Origin: Saprospirales bacterium
GTDB lineage: Bacteria > Bacteroidota > Bacteroidia > Chitinophagales > JADIYW01
DNA length: 64,000 nucleotides
Assembly (NCBI GenBank): GCA_016711605.1
Contig: JADJSS010000044.1
Span: forward strand, 186,001 to 250,000
Direction: 5' to 3'
This document shows positions 7,886 to 16,232 of this stretch, piece by piece. The position numbers and the translations under genes are program-made. Under the pieces are notes generated by a model. The model worked only from the letters and a program-made list of their open reading frames with translations, had not been told where the DNA came from and did no database searches. The number at the start of each line of letters is the position of its first letter. Within the stretch, counting starts at the first letter, position 1.

Positions 7886-9094
7886 TTACAACGCATGTTT
7901 TGGTGTTTCCATATTTTTGATATCATCCAAATAAGCTTGTTTTACGGCAGCTGCAACTACTTTTGCAACATTCATATCTAAGGTAGAAGGCACAATATTA
8001 TCACGATGCAAATCGGTTACACATTCAGCAATTGCATACGCTGCAGCTACTTTCATGCGCGCTGTTATGCGTCGCGCTCTGATATCTAAAGCACCACGAA
8101 AAATACCAGGAAATGCTAATACATTATTGATTTGATTAGGCACATCACTTCTACCAGTGCCAACTACACCAGCACCACCTTTGTATGCTTTCTCTGGTGA
8201 AATTTCAGGATTTGGATTTGCCAATGCAAAAATAATCGGCAATGGATTCATCGTTTGCACATCTGTTGTTGATAGCAAATCACCTTGACTCACACCAATA
8301 AAAACATCTGCACCACGCAATGCATCTTTCAATGTTCCTTTAATATTTTCTCTGTTAGAATATTTTAAAATTTCGCGTTTAAAATCATTCAAATCAGAAC
8401 GATCTTTATGAATGATACCTTTGGTATCGCACATTACAATTTGCTTTACCGAAGTACAGAAGCTATTATCAACATCGTGACACATCAGCAATTTTGAGAT
8501 TGCCAAACCAGCAGCGCCTGCACCGTTTATCACTACATTTAGTTCTGCAATATTCTTCTTTAATAATTTACAAGCATTAATAATTCCAGCCAATACTACA
8601 ATGGCAGTTCCATGCTGGTCATCGTGAAAGACTGGAATACCTAATGTTTGCAGGCGTTCTTCGATTTCAAAACAACGTGGTGATGAAATATCTTCTAAAT
8701 TAATTCCACCAAAAACTGGTGCAATATTTCGAATCGTTTGAATAATTTCTTCGGTATTTTGCGTTGCCAAACAAATTGGAAAAGCATCCACATTTGCAAA
8801 TTTTTTAAACAACATTGCTTTGCCTTCCATTACTGGAATCGCAGCTTCCGGACCTAAATTCCCTAAACCTAAAATGGCAGAACCATCCGTAACAACTGCA
8901 ACACAATTTCCTTTGATGGTTAAATCCCAAACTTTTTCTTCATCATTTGCAATTTGACGAACTGGTTCGGCAACGCCTGGTGAATAACATAAGGTCAAAT
9001 CTTTTTTAGTCTTTAAATCAGTTTTTAAAGAAATAGATATTTTACCTTGTAGTTTTTGATGTAGCTCTAATGATTCTCTGGAATAATCTTTCAT
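7886..9094 (-). CDS. Malic enzyme (oxaloacetate-decarboxylating malate dehydrogenase)
   Basis: This 402-residue enzyme decarboxylates malate to pyruvate with reduction of NAD(P). It shows the malic N-terminal domain (LTLCYSPGVAEPV, VVTDGSAILGLGNLGPEA, the catalytic-Lys region MEGKAMLFKKFANVDAFP), the metal site in NLEDISSPRCFEIEERL and IPVFHDDQHGTAIV, and the Rossmann fingerprint INGAGAAGLAI. The C-terminal phosphotransacetylase-like domain of MaeB is absent, so it is the short bacterial form. It provides NADPH and pyruvate in the cytoplasm. The gene is single; cofactor preference cannot be read with certainty. Confidence 0.9.
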   Translation of the reverse strand: MKDYSRESLELHQKLQGKISISLKTDLKTKKDLTLCYSPGVAEPVRQIANDEEKVWDLTIKGNCVAVVTDGSAILGLGNLGPEAAIPVMEGKAMLFKKFANVDAFPICLATQNTEEIIQTIRNIAPVFGGINLEDISSPRCFEIEERLQTLGIPVFHDDQHGTAIVVLAGIINACKLLKKNIAELNVVINGAGAAGLAISKLLMCHDVDNSFCTSVKQIVMCDTKGIIHKDRSDLNDFKREILKYSNRENIKGTLKDALRGADVFIGVSQGDLLSTTDVQTMNPLPIIFALANPNPEISPEKAYKGGAGVVGTGRSDVPNQINNVLAFPGIFRGALDIRARRITARMKVAAAYAIAECVTDLHRDNIVPSTLDMNVAKVVAAAVKQAYLDDIKNMETPKHAL

Positions 9095-9379
9095 GTGTAT
9101 GAATTTAATTTTTTAAAGGCGCACATGGAATGGAATTAATGTTTTTAAAACTATAAGTATTTCCATTACATTTCATCTTCTTCTGTTTATTGTTTTTTAA
9201 TTGTGAAGATGGAATGCCATGATACAATATCATTATGCAACAATTTCAGATGGCATTTCATAATACAACTTCTAAGTTAAATGTAAAATTGTGGAATGCT
9301 AAGATAATCAGATTATAATTTTTTATTATTTAATTTAGGTTATCATTAAATTGTTTAATGAAAAATTAAAAAGACGATA
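9095..9379. other. Intergenic region with diverged short repeats
   Basis: A 285-base gap between the malic enzyme and response regulator genes with no credible coding frame. It contains two imperfect direct copies of a 25-base word starting AGATGG (about 9207 and 9248, 41 bases apart). It also has a near-palindrome formed by CATTTCATCTTC (from about 9170) and GAAGATGGAATG. It should hold the malic enzyme promoter and the 3' end of the regulator transcript. No clear terminator was found. Confidence 0.35.
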
Positions 9380-10126
9380 TTAATTAATTCGTTCTAGTAA
9401 TTCATCTTTTTTACTGCGAGCAACTGCTAATTCCATACCATTCGACATGACTACAAAAATGTTATTATCTTGTCTAATAATATTTTCAATTTTATCTAAA
9501 TTTATAATATTGGATTGATGGATTCTCAAGAAATTCTCGTTTATTTCTAAAATTGCTTCAATTTCTTTGAGTGTTTTTGCCACCATTATTTTCTTATTTT
9601 TTGTGAGAAACAAATGAGAATAATTACTTTCGGCTGTGCAGCAAATCAACTCATCTGTTGCAATTATATGTGCACCATCAGAATTAGAAATTAAAAAACG
9701 TTTGCCTTTTTTTTCTGAATTTTCTAATTGTTCTTTTAGTATTTCGTATTGCACAGATTTATAGTTTTTATCCACTATGTTCTTTGCTTTTTGCAAAGCA
9801 GTTTCAATTGTATTTTTGGTAACTGGTTTTAAAATATAATCTAACGCACTACATTCAATGGCGCGCAAACCAAATTGATTATACGCAGTACAAAAAATAA
9901 TTTCTGGTTTATGAACATCTAATTTTTGCACCAAATCAAAACCAGTACCATCAGGCATTTCGATATCTAGAAAAATCAAATCCGGTTTTTTAGAATTTAC
10001 TAGTTCAATGCCAGATTTTACAGCATTCGCTTCACCAAGAATAGTTACATCAAGTTGAATTTTTTGAATGAGATAACTGATGATATCTCGGTTGGTTTTT
10101 TCGTCGTCTATGATACAAACAGTCAT
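9380..10126 (-). CDS. LytTR-family response regulator
   Basis: The 248-residue protein has an N-terminal receiver domain (acidic pocket IIDDE, phospho-acceptor Asp54 in LIFLDIEMPDGTGFD, conserved Thr in IIFCTAYN, Lys in YILKPVTK) and a C-terminal LytTR DNA-binding domain (from about residue 143: DELICCTAESNYSHLFL, then FLRIHQSNIINLDKI). LytTR regulators bind pairs of direct repeats spaced about two helical turns apart. The histidine kinase gene lies 9 bases upstream in the same direction, so this is a paired two-component system. A direct-repeat element with a 20-base period occurs in front of the kinase gene and three neighbouring transcription units, and it is the obvious candidate target. 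Confidence 0.93.
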   Translation of the reverse strand: MTVCIIDDEKTNRDIISYLIQKIQLDVTILGEANAVKSGIELVNSKKPDLIFLDIEMPDGTGFDLVQKLDVHKPEIIFCTAYNQFGLRAIECSALDYILKPVTKNTIETALQKAKNIVDKNYKSVQYEILKEQLENSEKKGKRFLISNSDGAHIIATDELICCTAESNYSHLFLTKNKKIMVAKTLKEIEAILEINENFLRIHQSNIINLDKIENIIRQDNNIFVVMSNGMELAVARSKKDELLERIN

Positions 10127-10135
10127 GAATTTTTT

Positions 10136-12175
10136 TTATAAAACTGGTAAATGAATAATTATTTTGGTGCCTGTTGCTTTTTTTTGTTCATTATATAAAT
10201 CAACAATTTGAAGTGAAGCTTTATGCACATCAGCATTTTGATTTAAGATATTAATTCTATCCTGAATAATATTGATAGCAATTGATTTATTATTTTTTGT
10301 TCGATAACGCAAATTATATTCTTCTGCTTTTTTTCTGCCAATTCCATTGTCTGTAATTTCACAATGCACCATATTATTTATAAAACTAAAATAAACCAGC
10401 ACATAACCTTTGTAACTAATGAATTTGAACGCGTGCCAAATTACATTTTCTAAAAAAGGTTGTATCATCATAATTGGAATTTTTACAAAATCGGTTGAAA
10501 GTCCAGGTTCAATTTTGATGTCAAAATCAAATAAATGATTGTTGCGTTCTTGTTCTAATTTCAAATAAGTAGTTAATAATAAAATTTCATTGTCTAGCGA
10601 AATATCTGGTTCTGATGAGTTTTCGAGCACCATTCTAATTAACGATGCGAAATTATGCAACATAGAAGATGCTTTTTCATTATCGTTAGTAACGATAGAA
10701 TGCTGAATTGAATTCATGCAATTAAAAATAAAATGCGGATTCATTTGTGATGACAAAGCTTGCATTTGTATTTCTACTTTTTCTTTCTCAAAAGATTGGA
10801 TTAATGCAAGACGTTTTTGATCTTCTATTAAGAGATTTTGTTGTTCAATTTCAGCAACACGTTCTTTTACTTTTTCTTCTAAGATAGTATTTTCATTTTT
10901 GATGAACTCTTCGCTTTGCTGTAGTTCAAATATCAACTGATCTTTTAGTTTTTCAGATGCTAAAAATGAATCTTTAATTCTTATAATTAAAGCGACTGAA
11001 AATATTATAAGCTCGAGTGCAACACCTACGTATAAGATATTTACATCCACATAAAAATCTTTAATAGGAAAATTTATTTTTTGCAAGGTAGATATTGCTG
11101 TAAAAACAGTGTAAACAATGCTTCCTGAAAAAATAATTCTCTGAAATAAATTTTTGTTTACAATATTATACGTTGCAATCAACGTAACTATACTAAAAAA
11201 GAAAATTGGAATTCTATACAAACTATATATCAATGGTTCGTTATAAAATGAAATTGAAAATAAATGACCTAAAACAATAACACCAACATAAACCAATGAA
11301 AAATATTTTAGTGCCATGGTAGAATAATATATAACTTTTTCATTCTTCGTAATTCGAAATGCCTGTTGGTAAAAAATGCTGTAAAAAAATATCATCAATC
11401 CTTTAGTAGATTCATCGACAGCACTGTTACCAATGACGTTAAACATTTTTATGTTTTTTGTAAAAATGTATTGTGCCATGTATAAAATCTGACAAAAAGT
11501 AGTTAACAGATAAAAAGTATAGTACAGATAAATTTTATCTTTTAAATAATAAAATGCCAATAAATAAAATATGAACATAATAAGCACCATACCGAGTATA
11601 AACAAATACTGTAATGTAAATCCAAAATTTCTTTTGTTTGTATTCGTATTATATGTTGGAAAACTAAAAACATTTGAATAACAGTAAATACTATTTTTAT
11701 TTACAAAATAATCTTTAAATGAAATTGGTTGATGAATCAAATAAGTATGCAATGTGCTTTTCGGCAGGATAGTAATTTCAAAAAATTGTTTATTAGATTT
11801 TATATAATCAGATTTTTTTAGAACTATTTTATTTGGTAAAATAGTATCAGCTTCACCAACATTATTGTATTTATTTAGAGTTGAATAAAATTTTAAATGT
11901 ATAATTGTATCTGAAGTATTGACATAATTAACTACTGTAATAATTTTTTTATTCAACCGATAAGAAGTAGCGTTGTAAGGTTTTTCAATAATGAATGAAT
12001 CATTTTCTATTGTTCCTATATAAGATTGAAAATGGTCATATATGGTATCTAATTCTGTATGAATACTTTGAAGTTGCTGTACTTGATATATGTTTGTACT
12101 AATATTTGCTGATACATTTGCAGTAATAAAGCAAGTAATAATTATAGCAACAATATATTTTTCGATGCGTATCAT
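10136..12175 (-). CDS. 7TM-DISM sensor histidine kinase (LytS/YehU-like)
   Basis: A 679-residue membrane kinase. A signal peptide is followed by an extracellular domain (about residues 30-185) of the 7TMR-DISM type, then seven membrane helices (about 190-390). A coiled coil follows (about 395-460, repeated KLKDQLIFELQQSEEFIKNE-like heptads), then a His_kinase domain. The phospho-acceptor is His481 in SSQMNPHFIFNCMNSIQ, typical of LytS-type kinases. The ATP site shows LENVIWHAFK (N box, Asn577) and ITDNGIGRKKAEEYN (G box). It senses an unknown external signal, perhaps a carbohydrate or envelope ligand, and should phosphorylate the adjacent LytTR regulator. A degenerate copy of the shared direct-repeat element lies 110 bases upstream, suggesting autoregulation. 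Confidence 0.93.
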   Translation of the reverse strand: MIRIEKYIVAIIITCFITANVSANISTNIYQVQQLQSIHTELDTIYDHFQSYIGTIENDSFIIEKPYNATSYRLNKKIITVVNYVNTSDTIIHLKFYSTLNKYNNVGEADTILPNKIVLKKSDYIKSNKQFFEITILPKSTLHTYLIHQPISFKDYFVNKNSIYCYSNVFSFPTYNTNTNKRNFGFTLQYLFILGMVLIMFIFYLLAFYYLKDKIYLYYTFYLLTTFCQILYMAQYIFTKNIKMFNVIGNSAVDESTKGLMIFFYSIFYQQAFRITKNEKVIYYSTMALKYFSLVYVGVIVLGHLFSISFYNEPLIYSLYRIPIFFFSIVTLIATYNIVNKNLFQRIIFSGSIVYTVFTAISTLQKINFPIKDFYVDVNILYVGVALELIIFSVALIIRIKDSFLASEKLKDQLIFELQQSEEFIKNENTILEEKVKERVAEIEQQNLLIEDQKRLALIQSFEKEKVEIQMQALSSQMNPHFIFNCMNSIQHSIVTNDNEKASSMLHNFASLIRMVLENSSEPDISLDNEILLLTTYLKLEQERNNHLFDFDIKIEPGLSTDFVKIPIMMIQPFLENVIWHAFKFISYKGYVLVYFSFINNMVHCEITDNGIGRKKAEEYNLRYRTKNNKSIAINIIQDRINILNQNADVHKASLQIVDLYNEQKKATGTKIIIHLPVL

Positions 12176-12285
12176 TTAATTTAAAAATACAATATTATTA
12201 ATGAAAAAAAATTTGGTTCATTTTTCATGCACCAAAGTTTTTATCAACTTAAAAGTATTATTTTATACTATAAAACAAATGAACC

Positions 12286-12318
12286 ATTGAGTATTCTACT
12301 GTTTTATTGATTATTTGG
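12286..12318 (-). promoter_or_regulatory. Direct-repeat operator-like element upstream of the kinase operon
   Basis: ATTGAGTATT, a 10-base spacer CTACTGTTTT, then ATTGATTATT and TGG (top strand). This is the most diverged of four copies, with one change in the second half-site. It lies 110 bases before the kinase ATG and overlaps the last codons of the gene at 12304. Confidence 0.5.
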
Positions 12319-12837
12319 CACAAATGCATTTGGATTGTCTAACGTTTTTACGACTCGATCTAATGCAATTAAAATATCTGGTTTTTTGTTGTTGATTAAT
12401 TCTAAAGTATAAATATCAAATTCAATTTCTTCGCCATTTTTGATATAAAACGTAGTGATTCCTTCGCTTCTTGAATTATTATTATTGTATATAATTTTTC
12501 CTTTAAATGTATAATCTAAAATTTGGTGTAATGGAATTTCTATCGGATCATTTTTATCTATAAAAATTGAGATAAACGCTTCGCCAATAAATGGAATAAT
12601 GCCAAGCCAATTAAACCGATATTTAAAGAAAGCAAGTCGCCGATTCGTTAAATAAAGTACACCACTGGTGTATTCTTTTTTTTCATTTCTTCTTAATAAT
12701 TTTACTGCATCATTTACATCAACAATTTCTTCATTTCCGACTTTTTCAAAAACAAATTTGTCACGTACTTTTCCACCAATAAATAGAAATAAAAATGTTG
12801 GTATTAAAATTAAAGCTGTAATAATTAAGAATGCCAT
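12304..12837 (-). CDS. Membrane-anchored PH/GRAM-like protein
   Basis: A 177-residue protein with one N-terminal membrane helix (FLIITALILIPTFLFLFIGG) followed by a soluble domain. The core YTSGVLYLTNRRLAFFKYRFNWLG is the pattern of bacterial PH/GRAM-like domains, where 'G-LYLTN-RL-F' forms the second and third strands, and IPLHQILDYTFKGK matches the usual next strand. It is the last gene of a leftward run that starts at 18145, 26 bases after the YGWMK lipoprotein gene. Such domains often bind lipids or serve as membrane-surface scaffolds, but no function is known here. Its stop codon lies within the direct-repeat element of the kinase operon. Confidence 0.6.
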   Translation of the reverse strand: MAFLIITALILIPTFLFLFIGGKVRDKFVFEKVGNEEIVDVNDAVKLLRRNEKKEYTSGVLYLTNRRLAFFKYRFNWLGIIPFIGEAFISIFIDKNDPIEIPLHQILDYTFKGKIIYNNNNSRSEGITTFYIKNGEEIEFDIYTLELINNKKPDILIALDRVVKTLDNPNAFVPNNQ

Positions 12838-12863
12838 AGTTTTAAAAGTTTGATTATTAATAA

Positions 12864-13427
12864 TTATTTTTCACCAGCATTTATTGGTGTATCAGCAATT
12901 TTATGAAGTGCATATTCTTTAATTTCCAATGTTTCTCCATTAGTAATATTAATTTTCATCCATCCATATTGATAACCACCTTGAGAATTTTGTTTACGAA
13001 AACCAACATAAAAATCACCAATATCAGAATAACCATAATCGGTTCCATTTGATAATAAATGACGAAGGAAAATATGACCATTTTTCCAAATATTTAAATT
13101 TGGTTGTATACTTGATCCTTTGTTAATGTTCTTTATTACAAAGGCATCACTTACCATCTCTACCAAAAACTGGTACTTATTATCATATACTCTCAAATCT
13201 ATTGTGTGTTGATTTGGATCATCGTCAGTATGAGTGACAACAAACTGAAAATCCTGAACTATTTCGCCATCAATATTTACATCTACAGAATTGAAAAGTG
13301 TAGGATAAACAGCTGCCACCTTAATATTTAAATTCACTTCATTAATATCAGGATTATTAGTTTCTTTTTCTTTTTTGCATGCTATTATTGATAATAATAA
13401 TATCGCAACTAGTTGTAATCTTTTCAT
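12864..13427 (-). CDS. YGWMK-type lipoprotein
   Basis: The 187-residue product starts MKRLQLVAILLLSIIACKKEKE, a lipoprotein signal peptide with Cys17 as the lipidation site and Lys-Lys after it. The C-terminal 60 residues (GFRKQNSQGGYQYGWMKIN, then EIKEYALHKIADTPINAG) match closely the end of the next protein upstream, including YGWMK-N-T-G, I-EYA and T-I-AG(E/D)K. The shared module resembles the short beta-sandwich end seen in many secreted bacterial proteins with a 'YGWV...YAY' motif. The two genes are therefore diverged tandem paralogues in one operon. They are probably exposed on the outer membrane or face the periplasm. Function is unknown. Confidence 0.65.
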   Translation of the reverse strand: MKRLQLVAILLLSIIACKKEKETNNPDINEVNLNIKVAAVYPTLFNSVDVNIDGEIVQDFQFVVTHTDDDPNQHTIDLRVYDNKYQFLVEMVSDAFVIKNINKGSSIQPNLNIWKNGHIFLRHLLSNGTDYGYSDIGDFYVGFRKQNSQGGYQYGWMKINITNGETLEIKEYALHKIADTPINAGEK

Positions 13428-13448
13428 TTTATTTTTTTTTAAAGACTA

Positions 13449-14015
13449 TTATTTATCACCTGCTTTAATTGCAGTTTCTGGAATTGTTTGGACTGCATAT
13501 TCTATAATGGTTAACTTATGACCACCAGTTACATTTACTTTCATCCAACCGTAATGGAAATCACCACCAATATCTACTCTAAAGCCAATCAATTTATCGC
13601 CTTGTTCGTTGATTCCAACAGGATAGCCACTAACACCATCTATATTTAAATAGAAAGTAACTATGGAATTCCATGTTCCAGATGCTGAATTTATTGATGC
13701 ATTTTCAGCAAATATTTTAATTTTATTGCTTACAGGCGATTGTGCTTCTGTTATAAATTCATAATATGGAAACCCATTAATGCCTACATCTGAATTATCT
13801 TTATCTAAACTTGGTAAGGTGCTGAATATATTAAAATCATCGGTGCCGTCATCATCTAAATCAATGATTTTATTATTAGAATTTCCACTGCTGTCGATAG
13901 TTATATTTACGATTCTATCATCGATATTTGGATCGTTGGATTCTGTAGTTTCTTTTTTACATGCAAATGCGCTGATAATTATTACGCAAATTGCAATTGA
14001 TTTAATTGTTTTCAT
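13449..14015 (-). CDS. YGWMK-type lipoprotein, paralogue
   Basis: The true start is the ATG at 14015 (MKTIKSIAICVIIISAFACKKE), since the longer frame up to 14207 overlaps the preceding gene. The lipobox is SAFAC with Lys-Lys following. The N-terminal part has the acidic motif IDLDDDGTDDFNIF, which looks like a calcium-binding aspartate loop. The C-terminus (FHYGWMKVNVTGG, IIEYAVQTIPETAIKAG) is homologous to the gene at 12864. The protein has 188 residues. Position in the operon (26 bases from the next gene upstream) and paralogy suggest a joint role with its neighbour at the cell surface; nothing more specific can be said. Confidence 0.65.
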   Translation of the reverse strand: MKTIKSIAICVIIISAFACKKETTESNDPNIDDRIVNITIDSSGNSNNKIIDLDDDGTDDFNIFSTLPSLDKDNSDVGINGFPYYEFITEAQSPVSNKIKIFAENASINSASGTWNSIVTFYLNIDGVSGYPVGINEQGDKLIGFRVDIGGDFHYGWMKVNVTGGHKLTIIEYAVQTIPETAIKAGDK

Positions 14016-14040
14016 AATTTTATTTTTGTTAGTTAAAAAT

Positions 14041-14545
14041 TTATCTAAAAGGTGAAAAAGACTCTTCGGTTTTTGGTAATGGTAATGACTGAGCAATAAA
14101 TAAAACGAACGGAAATTTATCTGCATGATAGGTGGCTCTTGCTTCACCGCTGGTGAATTTAAACTCAACAGATAAATAGGTATCATCTGGTGCATTTGGA
14201 TGCGCATGATGCATAATACTTTTTAGATTTTCCCAAACAAATTTTTTATTATTCTTTAAAGTTAAACCATCTTTATCTATTAAAGTTATGAGATTATTTT
14301 TTGAATTTTCTATTATAAAATAAATTAAAAACAACATTGCAGATAAAACAGCACCAAGCAATACATAATATTTTCCATTTTCTTCAGCTTTAAATCCAGC
14401 GAAAACAATACTAATTCCAAGCGTCAAAAAGAAGAACAACAAAAACAAACCAGCAATCTTTTTGTGCCATAGTTAATGTATGATTGTAATGCAAAATAAC
14501 TGGTTGCAATATAATTTGTTGTGCTTTTTGTTTGGTGCTGTTCAT
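14041..14545 (-). CDS. Membrane protein with PH-like domain (one frameshift)
   Basis: The locus begins at the ATG at 14545 (MNSTKQKAQQIILQPVILHY) and runs through two membrane helices (FLLFFFLTLGISIVFAG and VLLGAVLSAMLFLIYFII) to a small C-terminal domain with NLITLIDKDGLTLKNNK and FKFTSGEARATYHADKFPF. The latter resembles the bacterial PH-like fold found in many small membrane proteins. The frame breaks at a run of five T (top strand 14459-14463); removing one base joins the two parts into 167 residues. It lies in the long leftward operon, 7 bases after the Cys-rich lipoprotein gene. The break is probably a sequence error. Function is unknown. Confidence 0.55.
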
Positions 14546-14552
14546 GTTTGAA

Positions 14553-15175
14553 CTATTTTAATTTCACCGTAAGTGTATTGTAATTTCTGAAAAGCTCATT
14601 TAAAGTTGGTTCATTTTCTGGTAAAGCCATAGTAAGTGGTGTGTTGAATGGATTCTTTAATCCACAACCTTTACAGTTATCAGGTATTGGATTACACGAA
14701 CCACAACAAACTATTTTATTATCTTGACCTATACTGCAACAAACACCTGTTTGACCACATTCATTCCAACCATTGTCATTCTTTTTAAAAGCTACGTTAG
14801 TTAAATTAACATCAAAAATTGACTATTTCCGCCATTCATTTTTTTAGAAGCATTTAACGATATGGTATCCACTGCTGCAATTATTTTGGTTATTTGCATC
14901 ACTTTTGCCGACTCATTGACAGCATAATCTAAACGATAAAGTTTTGTAATAACGCTTTCATTTGGTCCATCTGAAAATGTTAAGCCATATTGAACACTAT
15001 CAATAAATCCAGCTAATAAAGCATTGTTATTTACAGTAAATGGTAATGTAATTCCATTTGGATCTTTTATTGAAAGTTCATAGTATTTGGTTTCAGCATC
15101 ATTACTTGTTTTGTTTTTACAAGAAGTTATTAAGGTGAATGCCAAAATAAGTGTTAGAATTGTTTGTGTTTTCAT
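14553..15175 (-). CDS. Cys-rich lipoprotein (one frameshift)
   Basis: The protein starts MKTQTILTLILAFTLITSCKNK with Cys at the lipobox. The frame stops early after residue 124, but adding one base in an A5 run (14814-14818) continues it for 80 more residues to the stop at 14553. That tail is strikingly cysteine-rich (CGQTGVCC, IVCCGSC, then NCKGCGLKNPFNTP) with nine cysteines in about 45 residues. The continuity of this tail after one-base correction is strong evidence that the short form is an artefact. The cysteines could form disulfides outside the cell or bind a metal. I do not recognise the family. It lies between the propeller genes and the PH-like gene in the same operon. Confidence 0.55.
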
Positions 15176-15196
15176 AGTGTTGTTTTAGTTGGATAT

Positions 15197-16213
15197 TTAT
15201 TGTTTTACTACATAAATTGAATTTGCAAGAGATTCTAATGATGATGAATCGTTAAGTGTTAACGATTGTGCATTTAGCCAATATCTTGCTTTTTTCTTGC
15301 CAGTTGCTATTTTTTCGTAACCTGCAATATAAACATCTGAACTATTTACGGCTATGCCATCTGCGGATGATTCTGTTAGAAACGGACTTGATAAATTAAT
15401 TAAAGAATCATTTATCAAACAAACTGCTTTATTTTGACTTACACCTGAAATATAACGAGTATTGTTATCTACAACAATATCTTTCATAGTTGCATTAATA
15501 AAATAGGTTTGCGCTGTACCATTTATACGACATACTGTTGTGTTGTTGAATGTTCCCACCGTATAAATATCAGTTCCAATAACTTTTATTCCATTTAATA
15601 CACTTGTACTATTTCCAATTCTTGTTTGAACAATGTTATTTTTCCAATTTTTTTCAAATACATTCAATGCTGTATCTGCTTGTTTTTCGTAGCCAACTAC
15701 ATACACATTTCCATTGCTGATATCCATGTCATTTGGAAATGCTTTATTTTCTAAAGATGTGATATTTGTACCTGTGCCATTTTGCCAAATCTTCATCACT
15801 TCCTGACCACCATAATACTCTGTGCCTGCAACATATACAATATTATTTACGACAATTATTTTTTGAGCAAAGCCACTTTTTATCACAGCGGGATTTTGCA
15901 ATGGCAGCAAATTCAGTATGCCATTTTTCCAGTAGACAGGTGCACTCGTTCTTCCATAAGAAATATATCCTGAAACATAAACATCATTACCTGAAACATA
16001 AATATCTGTTGCAGCAGAATTTCTACTATTATTTTGGAGCATTACAAGTTGATTGTTTTTCCAATATACCGCTTGTATGTAAATTGCAGAATCTGGATCA
16101 TAAGTCAAGTAACCAGAAATATATACATCTGCAGGTACTTGAGCTGGTTCTGTTTTTTTGCAAGAAAAAATTGTTGCAACAACAACTAAAAAAAAGATCT
16201 GTACTTTTTTCAT
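15197..16213 (-). CDS. YWKNG-repeat propeller lipoprotein
   Basis: The product has 338 residues. The signal peptide MKKVQIFFLVVVATIFSCKKTEP has a lipobox Cys18. The mature part is made of about six to seven repeats of 45-50 residues. Each has a DVYVSGY-like strand, a loop, then an AVYWKNGIL-like strand, with variants IVYVAGTEYYG, NVYVVGYEK, DIYTVGTFN and DVYIAGYEK. The pattern is that of a beta propeller. It is a tandem paralogue of the gene just upstream, which has the same repeat unit and length. Such propellers usually act as protein- or glycan-binding surfaces on the outer membrane. The role is unknown; operon context suggests control by the nearby LytTR system. Confidence 0.7.
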   Translation of the reverse strand: MKKVQIFFLVVVATIFSCKKTEPAQVPADVYISGYLTYDPDSAIYIQAVYWKNNQLVMLQNNSRNSAATDIYVSGNDVYVSGYISYGRTSAPVYWKNGILNLLPLQNPAVIKSGFAQKIIVVNNIVYVAGTEYYGGQEVMKIWQNGTGTNITSLENKAFPNDMDISNGNVYVVGYEKQADTALNVFEKNWKNNIVQTRIGNSTSVLNGIKVIGTDIYTVGTFNNTTVCRINGTAQTYFINATMKDIVVDNNTRYISGVSQNKAVCLINDSLINLSSPFLTESSADGIAVNSSDVYIAGYEKIATGKKKARYWLNAQSLTLNDSSSLESLANSIYVVKQ

Positions 16214-16232
16214 AAAATTTATTTTTTTTAAA

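Noticed and set aside
15766..16215. Rightward frame of 149 codons over the propeller gene
   Set aside because: It is His/Leu-rich antisense of a repeat-rich lipoprotein gene, with no family motif. The minus-strand frame has signal peptide, lipobox and repeats.
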